Assembly: GCA_015056205.1 (NCBI GenBank)
Contig: SVGS01000009.1
Location: 38,338-102,337, forward strand
Direction of reading: 5' to 3'
DNA length: 64,000 bases
From: Clostridiales bacterium
Lineage (GTDB): Bacteria > Bacillota > Clostridia > Christensenellales > Aristaeellaceae
Positions 24,659 through 33,347 of the stretch are shown here, one piece after another. A program made the translations under genes and the position numbers. The stretch's first letter is position 1. Each line of letters opens with the position of its first letter. The notes below the pieces were generated by a model. That model had not been told where the DNA came from and searched no databases. It saw only the letters and a list, made by a program, of their open reading frames with translations.

Positions 24659-25634
24659 GCAGTATTTCCTCCAGTTCATGGATCAGACGCGTATTCTCCG
24701 CTTCCGTTCGCACCGCCAGGCGCCAGAAACTGTCCGGAAGGCCGAAGGAAGCGCAGGAGCGGACAAGGATGCCGCGGGACCGCAGCCGTTCCCCGGCAGC
24801 CTTCATGTCCCGATGAAAATCAACCAGCAGAAAATTGCTTTCCGAAGGGAAGACTTCCGCGCCGAGCTTCGCCAGCTGCTTTGCAAAGGCGGACCGGCGC
24901 GCGGCGTTCTGTTCCGCGTCCCTGCGGATCTCTTCCCGGTGATCCGGAAGCTGTGCGGCGATTTCCGTTGCGAAAGCGTCCAGAGGCCAGGAAAAAAGTC
25001 TGCGGCGCAGAAGCGGAATGGTTTCAGGATCCGCGCAGACATATCCGAGCCGGATCCCCGGGATTCCCAGAATCTTGGATAAAGAACCCGCGATCAGGAG
25101 CCCCGGGCGGATCAGCCGGCGCATACTGTGTTCGGGGCAGTACTCGATAAAGGCCTCATCGATCATCAGCTCCCCGCCGTCCGCGGCCACGATTTCCCAC
25201 AGGCTGAGCAGCTCCGGCTGCGTCCGGATTTCTCCGGTCGGATTGTTGGGGTTGCAGAGGACCAGGGTATCGCCTTTCCGGCACTTTCCGGACCAGGCTT
25301 CACAGGGACGGCCGTAAACCGCCGCGCGCCCGGCATACTCCCCGAAGGTCGGCGGCTGAATATACACACAGCCGGCTGACGAACCGAGAACCAGGTCAAT
25401 GGCCGCAATGCCTCCGGCGACAGGCAATACGCATGCTTCCGGAAGATCCAGGAATTGTGCGAGGCCTTTTCCGGCACGCCGCATGTCAGCATCCGGATAA
25501 AAACGGATATTCTTTTGAGCGTCATGGACCGCTTCCCGGATCCATGAAGACGGGCCGTCCGGGCGGAGGTTTGCGGAAAAATCGATCCAGTCGTATGGAT
25601 TCCCGGTATGCCATACGCCGCCCCCGTGCTTCAT
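24648..25634 (-). CDS. cobD: Threonine-phosphate decarboxylase (PLP, class I/II fold)
   Basis: 328 residues from ATG 25634, chosen for GGGAGGGG 5 nt upstream; an in-frame TTG 25667 overlaps the preceding gene. GNPYDWIDFSANLRPDGP opening, PNNPTG, DEAFIEYCPE and SLSKILGIPGIRLGY (PLP Lys in SLSK) mark the aminotransferase fold; the context assigns it as CobD. It makes aminopropanol phosphate for CbiB. Overlaps cobQ by 11 nt. Confidence 0.9.
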   Translation of the reverse strand: MKHGGGVWHTGNPYDWIDFSANLRPDGPSSWIREAVHDAQKNIRFYPDADMRRAGKGLAQFLDLPEACVLPVAGGIAAIDLVLGSSAGCVYIQPPTFGEYAGRAAVYGRPCEAWSGKCRKGDTLVLCNPNNPTGEIRTQPELLSLWEIVAADGGELMIDEAFIEYCPEHSMRRLIRPGLLIAGSLSKILGIPGIRLGYVCADPETIPLLRRRLFSWPLDAFATEIAAQLPDHREEIRRDAEQNAARRSAFAKQLAKLGAEVFPSESNFLLVDFHRDMKAAGERLRSRGILVRSCASFGLPDSFWRLAVRTEAENTRLIHELEEILHVR

Positions 25635-25650
25635 TTCATCCCCTCCCGGA

Positions 25651-26622
25651 TCATTCCTGTCCTTCAACTCTGTACATCCCGTCGGAGCTCACGATCAGGC
25701 CTTTGTACAGCTCGATGGAGAGGAGATGCGTCCCGCGCGGCGTCTCAAAGGTATAAACCCAGGTGCCGCCGGTCACCATCTCATTGCTGGCTTTGCCGGT
25801 TACCGTCCCGTTCATGGCCAGCCGGCGGATCTTTTCGGCTTCTTCCGGGGAAATCTCCACCGCGGAGGGCCCTGCTTCGCAGTCGGTCATGCTTGCGGTA
25901 ATCACAGCTGTGTCCAGGCCGTCCCGGAAGCCGTGACAGAATTTCCAGACCGGAACGGGCCGGAAGGATCCGTCTTCCGGCTCCTTCGGACCGGTGGGAT
26001 AGTCATAGCCGGAAACCCGGATCAGCAGGCCGTCCCGAAATTCACATTCGGAGGTATAAGGATTGGTAAACAGCGGAAGGGCATCGATAAAGTCCGCCGC
26101 GGTCAGCTCCTCCGTCCCGGAATATACAAAAGCATCCGGCAGCGGAAGCATCACCGGAACCGATCCGGCCAGCGTTATCGGATTCCAGTCGCCCATCACC
26201 GCGATAAACGTTCCGTCTTCGCACGGCGTGAACGCCAGGTATTCCTCTTCGCCCAGGTCTTCCTCCGTGAAAACCTCATAAGAATCCGGCACGTCCGGCG
26301 TTTCCCTGGCGGAATGGATCTGCACACTTTTCACGGTCCATTTCCGGTCGTTTGCATAGACGGTATCCCCTGGAGCCAGCTTGCGGATCTGTTCTCCGTC
26401 GTAATGGTCCTTCTTGTACAGGACGGCCGTGAAACGGCCGGTTTTTTCCACCTGGTCTCCACCCCGGATAAAGAAACTGAACACCCCGTTAGCCAGGTCG
26501 AGCGTATCATGGTCAAGCGGAATGGGGCGGATCTCTGCGGCGGACGCGCACGCGGTGGCGGCCAGGGCCAGCAGAGCCGTCAGGACAGCAATCAGAATGC
26601 GAACGGGCTTCATGGCTTTCAT
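25651..26622 (-). CDS. Secreted protein of unknown function, first gene of the cobalamin operon
   Basis: 323 residues with a Sec signal peptide (RILIAVLTALLALAATACA then SAAEI) with a lipobox-like TACA around Cys25, so it may be a lipoprotein or be cut after ASA. The remainder is soluble, mixed alpha/beta, rich in Glu/Asp, with no domain I recognise. ATG 26622 has AAGGAGG 8 nt upstream, behind a strong promoter. It precedes cobD by only 17 bp, so it is probably co-transcribed with the B12 genes; a corrinoid-binding role is possible but unsupported. Confidence 0.7.
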   Translation of the reverse strand: MKAMKPVRILIAVLTALLALAATACASAAEIRPIPLDHDTLDLANGVFSFFIRGGDQVEKTGRFTAVLYKKDHYDGEQIRKLAPGDTVYANDRKWTVKSVQIHSARETPDVPDSYEVFTEEDLGEEEYLAFTPCEDGTFIAVMGDWNPITLAGSVPVMLPLPDAFVYSGTEELTAADFIDALPLFTNPYTSECEFRDGLLIRVSGYDYPTGPKEPEDGSFRPVPVWKFCHGFRDGLDTAVITASMTDCEAGPSAVEISPEEAEKIRRLAMNGTVTGKASNEMVTGGTWVYTFETPRGTHLLSIELYKGLIVSSDGMYRVEGQE

Positions 26623-26714
26623 AGCGGATACCTCCTTTTTCTTTTCATCCGGTCAGACGGCGGAAGGGGGCCTTCGGTTCCCCACGCCGGATTATTCTCA
26701 GGAGCTTCATTCGG

Positions 26715-26743
26715 ATTGTAACCCGAAACCCCGCCGCGGTCAA
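26715..26743 (-). promoter_or_regulatory. Promoter of the cobalamin operon
   Basis: Minus strand TTGACC, 17 nt, TACAAT. Leader of about 85 nt; too short for, and without the conserved boxes of, a cobalamin riboswitch. Confidence 0.75.
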
Positions 26744-26764
26744 TCAGCGCGAGAGAGAGAAATC

Positions 26765-26793
26765 TTTCCATCGGGGGTATCGTCTGGTATAAT
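26765..26793 (+). promoter_or_regulatory. Promoter for the phosphodiesterase genes
   Basis: TTTCCA, 17 nt, TATAAT; predicted start near 26800, divergent from the cobalamin promoter. Confidence 0.65.
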
Positions 26794-26812
26794 GATATCC
26801 ATAATTCCGGCT

Positions 26813-26960
26813 CTTATTCCGATATTCGGGGTCTTCTCGTTTCCTGAAAAGATACACCCCGGATTGCTTTACCTTTGAAGTACTGAAGAATGAATACGGG
26901 ATCTTTGCGGTACGCGGTCCCGGGGGAGTTCCGCAAAAGCTGAGCGAGGCATTGAAATGA
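26813..26960 (+). pseudogene. Open frame coupled to the phosphodiesterase gene, no start codon
   Basis: The frame reads ...RYTPDCFTFEVLKNEYGIFA then VRGPGGVPQKLSEALK and its TGA overlaps the next ATG (ATGA). The text looks coding, but there is no ATG, GTG or TTG with a ribosome site, so it is probably the 3' end of a lost gene, or starts at an unusual codon. Confidence 0.35.
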
Positions 26961-27646
26961 GTATGAAAATCGGCATTCTCTCTGATACCCACGATCTGCT
27001 CCGTCCGGAAGTGACGGACGCGCTCCGGGGCTGCGACTTTATTCTCCACGGCGGGGATATCAGCAGCCGGCGCATTCTGGATCAACTGGAGCAAATCGCT
27101 CCCGTGAAAGCGGTTCGCGGCAATAATGACAGGGAATGGGCGGAACAACTGCCCTTATTCCTGGATTTCGAGCTGGGCGGACTCCGGATTTACATGACCC
27201 ATAAGAAAAAGGATTTGCCCAAAGATCTGACTCCCTATGATCTTGTCATTTACGGCCATTCTCATCAGTATGCGTCTGTCTGGCAGGAAAACGCCGGCAA
27301 AACCCGGACCCTGCTGTTCAATCCCGGAAGCTGCGGGCCGCGCCGGTTTATCCAGCCGATCACGATGGCAATCCTGACAATTGATCAGGACGGATGGGAT
27401 ATAACACAAATTCAGATTCCGCACGCAGCAAAAGAAAAAACGCCGAAGATGGACAGCGGGAATGTTTACCGGCAGATTGAAGTCGTGGTGCATGATACGG
27501 AAAAGGGCCTGTCTGTTGATGCCATTGCGAAAAAGCACGGGCTCGACAGGGATTGGGTGGAACAGATTGTCAGGCTTTATGTGACGCATCCCGGAGTGAC
27601 AACAGACGGCATCATGACCAAAATGGGACTGCTTGGGAAACTCTGA
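26957..27646 (+). CDS. YfcE/MJ0936-type metallophosphodiesterase with C-terminal extension
   Basis: 229 residues. Calcineurin-like metal motifs: ILSDTHD at 7-13, LHGGDI near 30, GNND near 55, and IYGHSHQY near 94. The catalytic fold ends near residue 155; about 70 extra residues follow, ending in a helical region (VDAIAKKHGLDRDWVEQIV, then RLYVTHPGVTTDGIMTKMGL). That last segment, with the flanking DNA, recurs as a fragment at 45.1 kb. Likely hydrolyses a phosphodiester; substrate unknown. A second metallophosphoesterase follows 17 bp later. Confidence 0.88.
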   Translation: MSMKIGILSDTHDLLRPEVTDALRGCDFILHGGDISSRRILDQLEQIAPVKAVRGNNDREWAEQLPLFLDFELGGLRIYMTHKKKDLPKDLTPYDLVIYGHSHQYASVWQENAGKTRTLLFNPGSCGPRRFIQPITMAILTIDQDGWDITQIQIPHAAKEKTPKMDSGNVYRQIEVVVHDTEKGLSVDAIAKKHGLDRDWVEQIVRLYVTHPGVTTDGIMTKMGLLGKL

Positions 27647-27663
27647 GAAACCGGAGGAACGGT

Positions 27664-28404
27664 ATGGGCTTATTTGCGATTGGCGATCTGCATCTGCATT
27701 TTCAGTCAGAACTGAAAGCACCCAACCAGCTTCACGATCCGGTGTGGAAAAATCATGATGTGAAGCTCAGGCAGAACTGCGAAAAATTCATCAAACCGGA
27801 TGACACGCTGGTGCTGGCTGGGGATCACAGCTGGGGAAGAAAACTCCCTGAGTGCGAAAAGGATCTGGAATACATCTGCGGATTGCCCGGAAAGAAAATC
27901 CTGCTTCGCGGGAATCATGATATGTTCTGGGACGCAAAGAAAACGGAAGCGTTGAATAAACAATATGCCGGAAAGCTGTTCTTTCTGCAGAACAACTATG
28001 CTTCCTATCAGGATTACGCGATTGTCGGCACAAAAGGCTACACTTTTGAAGGGCCGTTTTATGTCCGAAGAAATAAGATCACAGGGTGGGACGAGGAAGC
28101 GGAACAGACGGCCAAACACCTGATCGAACGCGAGACGGAACGGCTGCGCGTGTCCTTTGAAAGCGCCCGGAAAGACGGCTACAGCCGCTTTATCATGTTC
28201 CTGCATTACCCGCCCACCAATGTCATGGAACGCAACAGCGGCTTTACGGCGATTGCCGAAGAATACAAGGCGGAGCAGGTCATCTACGCGCATTGCCACG
28301 GAGAAAACCGTTTTCACGACAGCCTTGAGGGGCACCACCACGGCATCCTGTACCGGCTGGTCTCCGGGGATTATCTGAAATGGATGCCGCTTCAAATACT
28401 GTGA
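27664..28404 (+). CDS. Metallophosphoesterase
   Basis: 246 residues from ATG 27664 (CGGAGGAACGGT upstream). GDLHLHF at 7-13, LAGDHSWG near 58, RGNHDMFW near 84, FLHYPPTN near 181 and YAHCHGENRFHD near 213 form the dimetal site of the calcineurin-like family (YkuE/MPP-type). Cytoplasmic. Presumed to share a transcript with the upstream YfcE-like gene. Confidence 0.9.
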   Translation: MGLFAIGDLHLHFQSELKAPNQLHDPVWKNHDVKLRQNCEKFIKPDDTLVLAGDHSWGRKLPECEKDLEYICGLPGKKILLRGNHDMFWDAKKTEALNKQYAGKLFFLQNNYASYQDYAIVGTKGYTFEGPFYVRRNKITGWDEEAEQTAKHLIERETERLRVSFESARKDGYSRFIMFLHYPPTNVMERNSGFTAIAEEYKAEQVIYAHCHGENRFHDSLEGHHHGILYRLVSGDYLKWMPLQIL

Positions 28405-28854
28405 GTGGAAGGAATAACAGGATGAATTACGAACGGAAGACAAAAGAAGCTCTGCCTGTATCATTGATGATGTAGAAGATTATCTGACTGACGAAGGAAT
28501 TGATCTGAAGAAAACTGTTGAGAAGAAGCGGACAATTGGATTCGCTTAATGGCGAAAATGAAATGGAGAAGCAGCACACTTTCAATACATGATGGAAACG
28601 GAAGTCAACCAGCCATGATATTCAAAACATGCGTCGGTTTATCCGCAATTCTGAATCTTCTTCCGATATCATGAAGCAACCAGACAATACGAGAACTGAT
28701 TCAAGTGTGTCTTGAATCTGCTTTTGAAAACTCAACCGCAGAATGCTGGGAGAGTTTTCAATTTTTTGCTATGCTCAACCTGAAAAAAGGAGGTGCTGGG
28801 GATAACAGCGGGTGAAAAGTCGGCAATCGCAGAAAAGAAGGAGGCTGATCAGCA
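28405..28854 (+). pseudogene. Decayed coding region
   Basis: No intact frame. A fragment near 28422 reads MNYERKTKEALPV and, one frame over, CIIDDVEDYLTDEGIDLKK then TVEKKRTIGFA before stops. It looks like a small gene broken by frameshifts. Nothing else supportable here. Confidence 0.4.
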
Positions 28855-29184
28855 ATGTGGGCATGTTACTTTGGAGAGATTTCAAAATCGTATCAGAAAC
28901 AATGGGAGCCGCATACAGTCAGTCCCGGCCAGAAACAACCAGATGTTTTTGATGTCATCGAAAACAGCCGGGAAATTGGATATCGACTGGATATGCAAGC
29001 AGCCTATGAGTGCTTCTCTGATTGCATTCGAGTGGATTGGGGCGGATGGGCCTACAAGGTTACACCGGAACAGATCCGGAAGTACAACGAAGAAGCTGAC
29101 TGCCAATATCTGATTCCGGAAAGCCTCGCATATATCATGGATCCCCAAAAACAATATGCAATTATTGATGTCGAAATATACTGA
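28855..29184 (+). CDS. Hypothetical protein, 109 residues
   Basis: ATG 28855 has AAGGAGG 10 nt upstream. Soluble, aromatic-rich protein (MWACYFGEISKSYQKQWEPH, later VDWGGWAYKVTPEQIRKY). No signal peptide or known domain. It lies between two decayed stretches, so it may be a surviving cassette gene. Confidence 0.55.
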   Translation: MWACYFGEISKSYQKQWEPHTVSPGQKQPDVFDVIENSREIGYRLDMQAAYECFSDCIRVDWGGWAYKVTPEQIRKYNEEADCQYLIPESLAYIMDPQKQYAIIDVEIY

Positions 29185-29197
29185 GGAGGGCCGAAAC

Positions 29198-29370
29198 ATG
29201 CTTGATATTATGGAACTTGCAGAAAAGGCTGTTCAAACCGCTCATGAAAGGAATCTGTCTGTATAATCAATCCGCAACTAAAAAAGCCTATGAAGAGTGC
29301 GCGAGAGACAAGCTCGTTGACCGCACGACAACCTGCCTGAAGGTAAGGTGCCAAAGCTTGACCGATAGGA
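29198..29370 (+). pseudogene. Frameshifted small gene
   Basis: GAGGAGGG precedes ATG 29198; MLDIMELAEKAVQTAHERNL stops after 22 codons, while the +1 frame continues as KGICLYNQSATKKAYEECAR then DKLVDRTTTC. One or more frameshifts have split a short helical protein. Confidence 0.4.
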
Positions 29371-29389
29371 TGTAATAGCAGATTCGCAA

Positions 29390-29421
29390 GCAATCCTGTC
29401 GGGACGATGGGATTGCTTTTT
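29390..29421 (+). terminator. Intrinsic terminator
   Basis: AGCAATCC / GGATTGCT 8-bp stem with a 12-nt loop, followed by TTTTCG. Confidence 0.65.
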
Positions 29422-29460
29422 CGCGATCACTCTTCGTAGGCAATCGAGGAGGAATCGTAA

Positions 29461-30237
29461 ATGAAAAATGACTTCAAAATTCTACCCCGTTATCCTGTCT
29501 TTCATGTTCCGCATAATGGATGGAATTTTCCTGAGGAACTCATGAAGTCTGTTTGTATTCCGCGGGAACTGTTCCTAAAGTATCATGAAGAGATGCGGGA
29601 CACAGACATTGACCGGGTTATTCCCGATGCCTGTCGCAGAGGAAATATGACTCATATTTTTTCGATCAGCCGCCTGCTCTGCGATGTCGAACGCTTCATT
29701 GGACCGGAAGAAGTCATGGAACAGTATGGCATGGGCTTTTGCTACGAAAAAGCCTATGATGGGACGATCATCAAACATGTAAGCAGGGAATTGAAGGAAA
29801 AAACATTATCGTATTATTCGGAACACCATGAACGGATGGATCAAGTTTGCAGCCGCCATCCCAGGATTCTGCTGTTTGATTTGCATAGCTATTCAGACAA
29901 GATTATCCCCGCGAATTTTCTGCAGGAAGGTCGTCCAACACCTGACCTCTGTATTGGTACAGATGATCATTTTACACCTCCGGAATTGACAGAGATCGTC
30001 CGGAAACGTTTTGCTGAGGCCGGATTCACCACAGATTTGAACTATCCTTACTCAGGATGTTACATTCCGAATTCTGTGTTGTCCGGCAAGTCTGAAACCG
30101 ATCTGGTGGCAATCATGCTGGAATTCCACAAGCGGACATACTGTGATCAGAAAGGACAACCAATTCCGGAAAGGTTGAAGAGTCTTGAAATGATTATTCT
30201 GCAGACTATTGATGATTGTGTCCCTGCTGGCAACTGA
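29461..30237 (+). CDS. N-formylglutamate amidohydrolase family protein
   Basis: 258 residues. FHVPHNGWNFPEEL near the start (metal-binding His and Gly-Asn-like turn), RDTDIDRVIP near 45, LLFDLHSYSD near 137 (DLHS metal motif) and YPYSGCYIPN near 198 (GGY-like loop) match the FGase family (PF05013), zinc amidases hydrolysing N-formylglutamate or N-formylated peptides. GAGGAG upstream of ATG 29461. Cytoplasmic, monocistronic. Confidence 0.85.
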   Translation: MKNDFKILPRYPVFHVPHNGWNFPEELMKSVCIPRELFLKYHEEMRDTDIDRVIPDACRRGNMTHIFSISRLLCDVERFIGPEEVMEQYGMGFCYEKAYDGTIIKHVSRELKEKTLSYYSEHHERMDQVCSRHPRILLFDLHSYSDKIIPANFLQEGRPTPDLCIGTDDHFTPPELTEIVRKRFAEAGFTTDLNYPYSGCYIPNSVLSGKSETDLVAIMLEFHKRTYCDQKGQPIPERLKSLEMIILQTIDDCVPAGN

Positions 30238-30264
30238 TTTAACCAATGCGTCCGTTCGTGTTCG

Positions 30265-30654
30265 TTATGTCTGATCGGGATAATCGTAAAAATGCCCTTT
30301 GTGGAAATTCTCATTTCCCAGAGGCCTGGCGGTGAGCCTGAAGATCACGCATCCATCCGGACATACGATCGTTTTTGTATATTTACCGTCACCGCCCAGG
30401 TTTTCGAGATCCCCTCCGCTTCGCACAGCCTCCATCAGCGGATAAAGCATTATCATTGTCTTTGAGCAGATTCCGCACCCATTCTGGTTGACAGGACATC
30501 CGTAAGTGCAGACGTACTGATCCCCGATCTCTTCTCCGTTGCGGCAATACCGTTCTGTATGATCACCGTGCAGGAAGCCTGTCACTTCCACACGGAACTC
30601 GTATTCTTCATTATACCCTTTTTCATCGTTTGCCTCCTCGTTCGCTGTGCGCAT
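30265..30654 (-). CDS. TIGR04076 family protein, possible N-terminal frameshift
   Basis: 129 residues as drawn. CTYGCPVNQNGCGICSKTMI, MLYPLMEAVRSGGDLEN and a C-terminal VCPDGCVIFRL match the Cys-containing TIGR04076 family of unknown function. The first 16 residues (MRTANEEANDEKGYNE) look unnatural: GGAGG-CAAACG-ATG lies within them but out of frame, and deleting one base in the AAAAAGGG run would join that ATG to the family sequence. So the true start is probably ATG about 30620 with a single-base error or mutation. Confidence 0.65.
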   Translation of the reverse strand: MRTANEEANDEKGYNEEYEFRVEVTGFLHGDHTERYCRNGEEIGDQYVCTYGCPVNQNGCGICSKTMIMLYPLMEAVRSGGDLENLGGDGKYTKTIVCPDGCVIFRLTARPLGNENFHKGHFYDYPDQT

Positions 30655-30720
30655 TGTGATGCTTTTTCATCGCCATCGGCACGGTGCAGGGCCCTAAAAG
30701 CACCTCTGCTTTGCAACTGA

Positions 30721-31560
30721 TCATTCTTCAACAAGTATTCCGGTCAGCCTGGGAACGTTGAAGCGGCCGGTAAATAATTCGCATTTGCAAAGGAAGGCGT
30801 AGAAAATATGCCTTCCCTGTCCGTTCAGCGTTTCATAGTTTCCCTGCCCTTTTGCCAGAATGACGTCTGCCGAATCAATTGCCGTCCGGGCTTCCGCTGA
30901 CAACATACCGTAAACCGTACCGGCTACCGTACTGCCGTTTGATACAATCTGAGCGACCTGATCAATCCCGGAATAACCTGCGTCTTCTTCTGTCGCGTCA
31001 TTCAGGACTTCACCGCCCCGGACCATCACGGTCACTTCCAGCCGCGGGAACTTCTTTCTGATCTGTTCTATAAACAGTTTATCCAGAACAATCTCCCCGC
31101 AGTTGTCCGCAATCAGAAGGAACCGTTTTGCTTTTGCGCATTGCCGGAGAAACGACTCCATGACCGCCTGATCGCGGTCTTCCAGACCGGCCTGTTCCAG
31201 CAGCTTCAGAAATTCTTCGTCTTTTACCACGTTCATCGCGCCAAAATCTATATAATTTCCGGCTCTTGCATATCCCAGAGCCGTCTGCAGAGGATGCTCT
31301 GAATCTTCAATCTTTCGGCGAATGGTTTCTTCTCTTGTGAGAACAAGATCGTTGTATTTCCGCTTGATTTCCGCGTAAGGCTTCCGCGGGCCGAAATGCT
31401 TCTCATAAACCTGGCCGAACAGGTAAACCAGATACGGAGCTGAATCGTCTTCGGCTCTGTTTCTGATGATTTCCTGTATTTCGGAAAGAAAAGCGGGATC
31501 ATTCGACAAATGGCGCTGTTTGTCATACAGGCACTCTGCACAGCTTTCTATAACTCTCAT
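30721..31560 (-). CDS. DUF89/ARMT1-like damage-control phosphatase
   Basis: 279 residues from ATG 31560 (AGGAGG 5 nt upstream). N-terminal CAECLYDKQ (paired Cys), central LLIADNCGEIVLDKLFI (Asp-Asn metal site) and late ILAKGQGNYETL are the hallmarks of DUF89, metal-dependent phosphatases that remove damaged phosphometabolites. Cytoplasmic, divergent from the unknown gene at 31.8 kb. Confidence 0.9.
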   Translation of the reverse strand: MRVIESCAECLYDKQRHLSNDPAFLSEIQEIIRNRAEDDSAPYLVYLFGQVYEKHFGPRKPYAEIKRKYNDLVLTREETIRRKIEDSEHPLQTALGYARAGNYIDFGAMNVVKDEEFLKLLEQAGLEDRDQAVMESFLRQCAKAKRFLLIADNCGEIVLDKLFIEQIRKKFPRLEVTVMVRGGEVLNDATEEDAGYSGIDQVAQIVSNGSTVAGTVYGMLSAEARTAIDSADVILAKGQGNYETLNGQGRHIFYAFLCKCELFTGRFNVPRLTGILVEE

Positions 31561-31804
31561 CCCGTCCTCCTGAAACAATGTGATCATTCCCGGCGAAACC
31601 AATTCGCGGCGGCAGGTCCGCGGCGCCTGTTTCCTGCGGACATAGGCGGCCGCTATTATGATAACATGAGCCAAAGAAAAAGGCGAGCAAGAAACGGCAT
31701 CCATGATGGGACTTGTTTTTCTCCCTTTTCTGTGGCAGAATGAAAGCGGAAATGAACCACATAAAGGCGGAATAAATGACTTTGAAAAGGAGATCCTTGC
31801 GCTT

Positions 31805-32479
31805 ATGAAGACAGAACAGAGCATCGGAAGCTGGGTACGGGAGCAGCTTTCAAAATCATATTCACTGAAGCAGCTGGACCTGGGCACGGACGCCCGTCTG
31901 GCCAAAAAGGGCTTTACATTTGAGACGGAATCCTATGAGGCCGCGGAGCTCGGACATCTCTGCATCATGCGGATGAAAGCCATGCTCGGTCTGATGCGGA
32001 TGGAGACCGTCATCCTGTCCGTCACGCATAAGGATGTGCCGCTGATTAACCTGGACTATGTAAAGGTGGCCGGGAAAGAAACCCAGATTGTGGAACTGTA
32101 CAATACGCAGATTGCTTATGAAGCGAAAGAACTTCAGGAGGCAATGCAGAAGATCCGGGACCGGGATGCGGACCTGACCGACTATACCTCCGCGGGAGCC
32201 CACTGGTATGACGATATCCTGTATCCCTGCTCCTACCACAAAACCGGAAAAGGCATTTCCGACCGGCTGGCAGGAGCAGCGCGCGACTGCGCCGGGAAGT
32301 ATCTTTCCCTGCTTGCTTCCGCGCCCGACTGCAACCCGGCGGAAAAGCAGGCCAAGTCCAGGAGCTTCGCTGAATCGCTGCTGGCAAGCGGCGGGCCGGC
32401 TGTCGATCAGGTGACCAAACTCTTTGGACGCGAAACCGCCGAAAGGCTGATCCTCCGGCATATGTACGGGATCCGCTGA
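31805..32479 (+). CDS. Hypothetical protein, 224 residues
   Basis: Soluble alpha/beta protein with GHLCIMRMKAMLGLMRMETV, VPLINLDYVKVAGKETQIVE and a C-terminal SGGPAVDQVTKLFGRETAER. I do not recognise it. ATG 31805 is preceded by AAAAGGAG at 12 nt; it also overlaps the stop of a ten-codon frame (ATG 31775, TTATGA), suggesting a coupled leader peptide. In-frame starts further upstream lack ribosome sites. Confidence 0.65.
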   Translation: MKTEQSIGSWVREQLSKSYSLKQLDLGTDARLAKKGFTFETESYEAAELGHLCIMRMKAMLGLMRMETVILSVTHKDVPLINLDYVKVAGKETQIVELYNTQIAYEAKELQEAMQKIRDRDADLTDYTSAGAHWYDDILYPCSYHKTGKGISDRLAGAARDCAGKYLSLLASAPDCNPAEKQAKSRSFAESLLASGGPAVDQVTKLFGRETAERLILRHMYGIR

Positions 32480-32521
32480 TCCGGTAAACGAAAGGCGGAA
32501 ACAGAAAAGGAGATGAACGGG

Positions 32522-33322
32522 ATGGTATTTCCTCTGAATATCTGGCTGCTGTTTGCGGTGGCGCTTGCGATCAGCGCAATCGGCTTCAAACGATACGTGT
32601 GGTTTATTTCCCTGGGCTATGGTTTTTCCATCGCGGGGGAAGGAATCCTGATGCTGATTCTTTACGGCGTCGGCCGGAAGTTTACTCCCGGCACGCTCAT
32701 CTGCTGCCTGCTGCTGACACTGTACGGCTTCAGGCTGAGCGGATACCTGGCCTACCGGGAAGTGAAGAGCGCGTCCTACAACAGGAACATGACCGGAGAG
32801 ATTAAGGAGGATGTTTCCACGGGCGTGAAGGCGGCCATCTGGATCACCTGCGCGCTGCTGTATGTGCTGGAAGTTCTGCCCGTGTTCTACCGGCTGGAGA
32901 ACGGCAGCGGTTCCGGAACGTGGACCTATATCGGCGCCGCCGTCATGCTGGGCGGACTTATCCTGGAGACCGCCGCGGATCTCCAGAAGAGCAAAGCCAA
33001 GAAAGCCAATCCAAAGCGTTTTGTGGATACAGGCCTCTACCGCCTGGTCCGCTGTCCGAACTATCTGGGCGAAATGCTGTTCTGGACCGGCGTGGTCCTG
33101 ACCGGTATCGGTTCTGTGCAGGGCTGGCAGTGGGTGCCATGCCTGCTCGGCTATGTCGCAATCATCTTTGTCATGTTCAGCGGAGCGCGGCGGCTGGAGA
33201 TCCGGCAGAACAAAAACTACGGCAGTGATCCCGAATACCGGAAATACGTGAAGACCGTTCCCATCCTGGTACCGTTTATTCCGCTGTACAGCGTGGAAAA
33301 GTACAAGTGGCTGACGGCGTGA
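32522..33322 (+). CDS. DUF1295 / steroid-reductase-like integral membrane protein
   Basis: 266 residues with six or seven membrane segments. The C-terminal half carries KRFVDTGLYRLVRCPNYLGEMLFW and later EYRKYVKTVPILVPF, the signature of DUF1295/ICMT-like membrane enzymes (NADPH-dependent reductases or methyltransferases of lipophilic substrates). Start ATG 32522 has AGGAG 9 nt upstream. Substrate unknown. Confidence 0.85.
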   Translation: MVFPLNIWLLFAVALAISAIGFKRYVWFISLGYGFSIAGEGILMLILYGVGRKFTPGTLICCLLLTLYGFRLSGYLAYREVKSASYNRNMTGEIKEDVSTGVKAAIWITCALLYVLEVLPVFYRLENGSGSGTWTYIGAAVMLGGLILETAADLQKSKAKKANPKRFVDTGLYRLVRCPNYLGEMLFWTGVVLTGIGSVQGWQWVPCLLGYVAIIFVMFSGARRLEIRQNKNYGSDPEYRKYVKTVPILVPFIPLYSVEKYKWLTA

Positions 33323-33347
33323 GGCATAAAACCAAATCAGAAATCAC

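Noticed and set aside
23621..25150. 509-codon plus-strand open frame opposite cobQ/cobD
   Set aside because: Antisense shadow; the minus strand encodes conserved enzymes with overlapping starts and stops.
26623..26960. Cobalamin riboswitch before the B12 operon
   Set aside because: The leader after the promoter is only about 85 nt and lacks the GCCACTG B12 box.
31775..31807. Ten-codon frame overlapping the start of the 31.8-kb gene
   Set aside because: Mentioned with that gene; too short and without its own ribosome site to claim as a feature.
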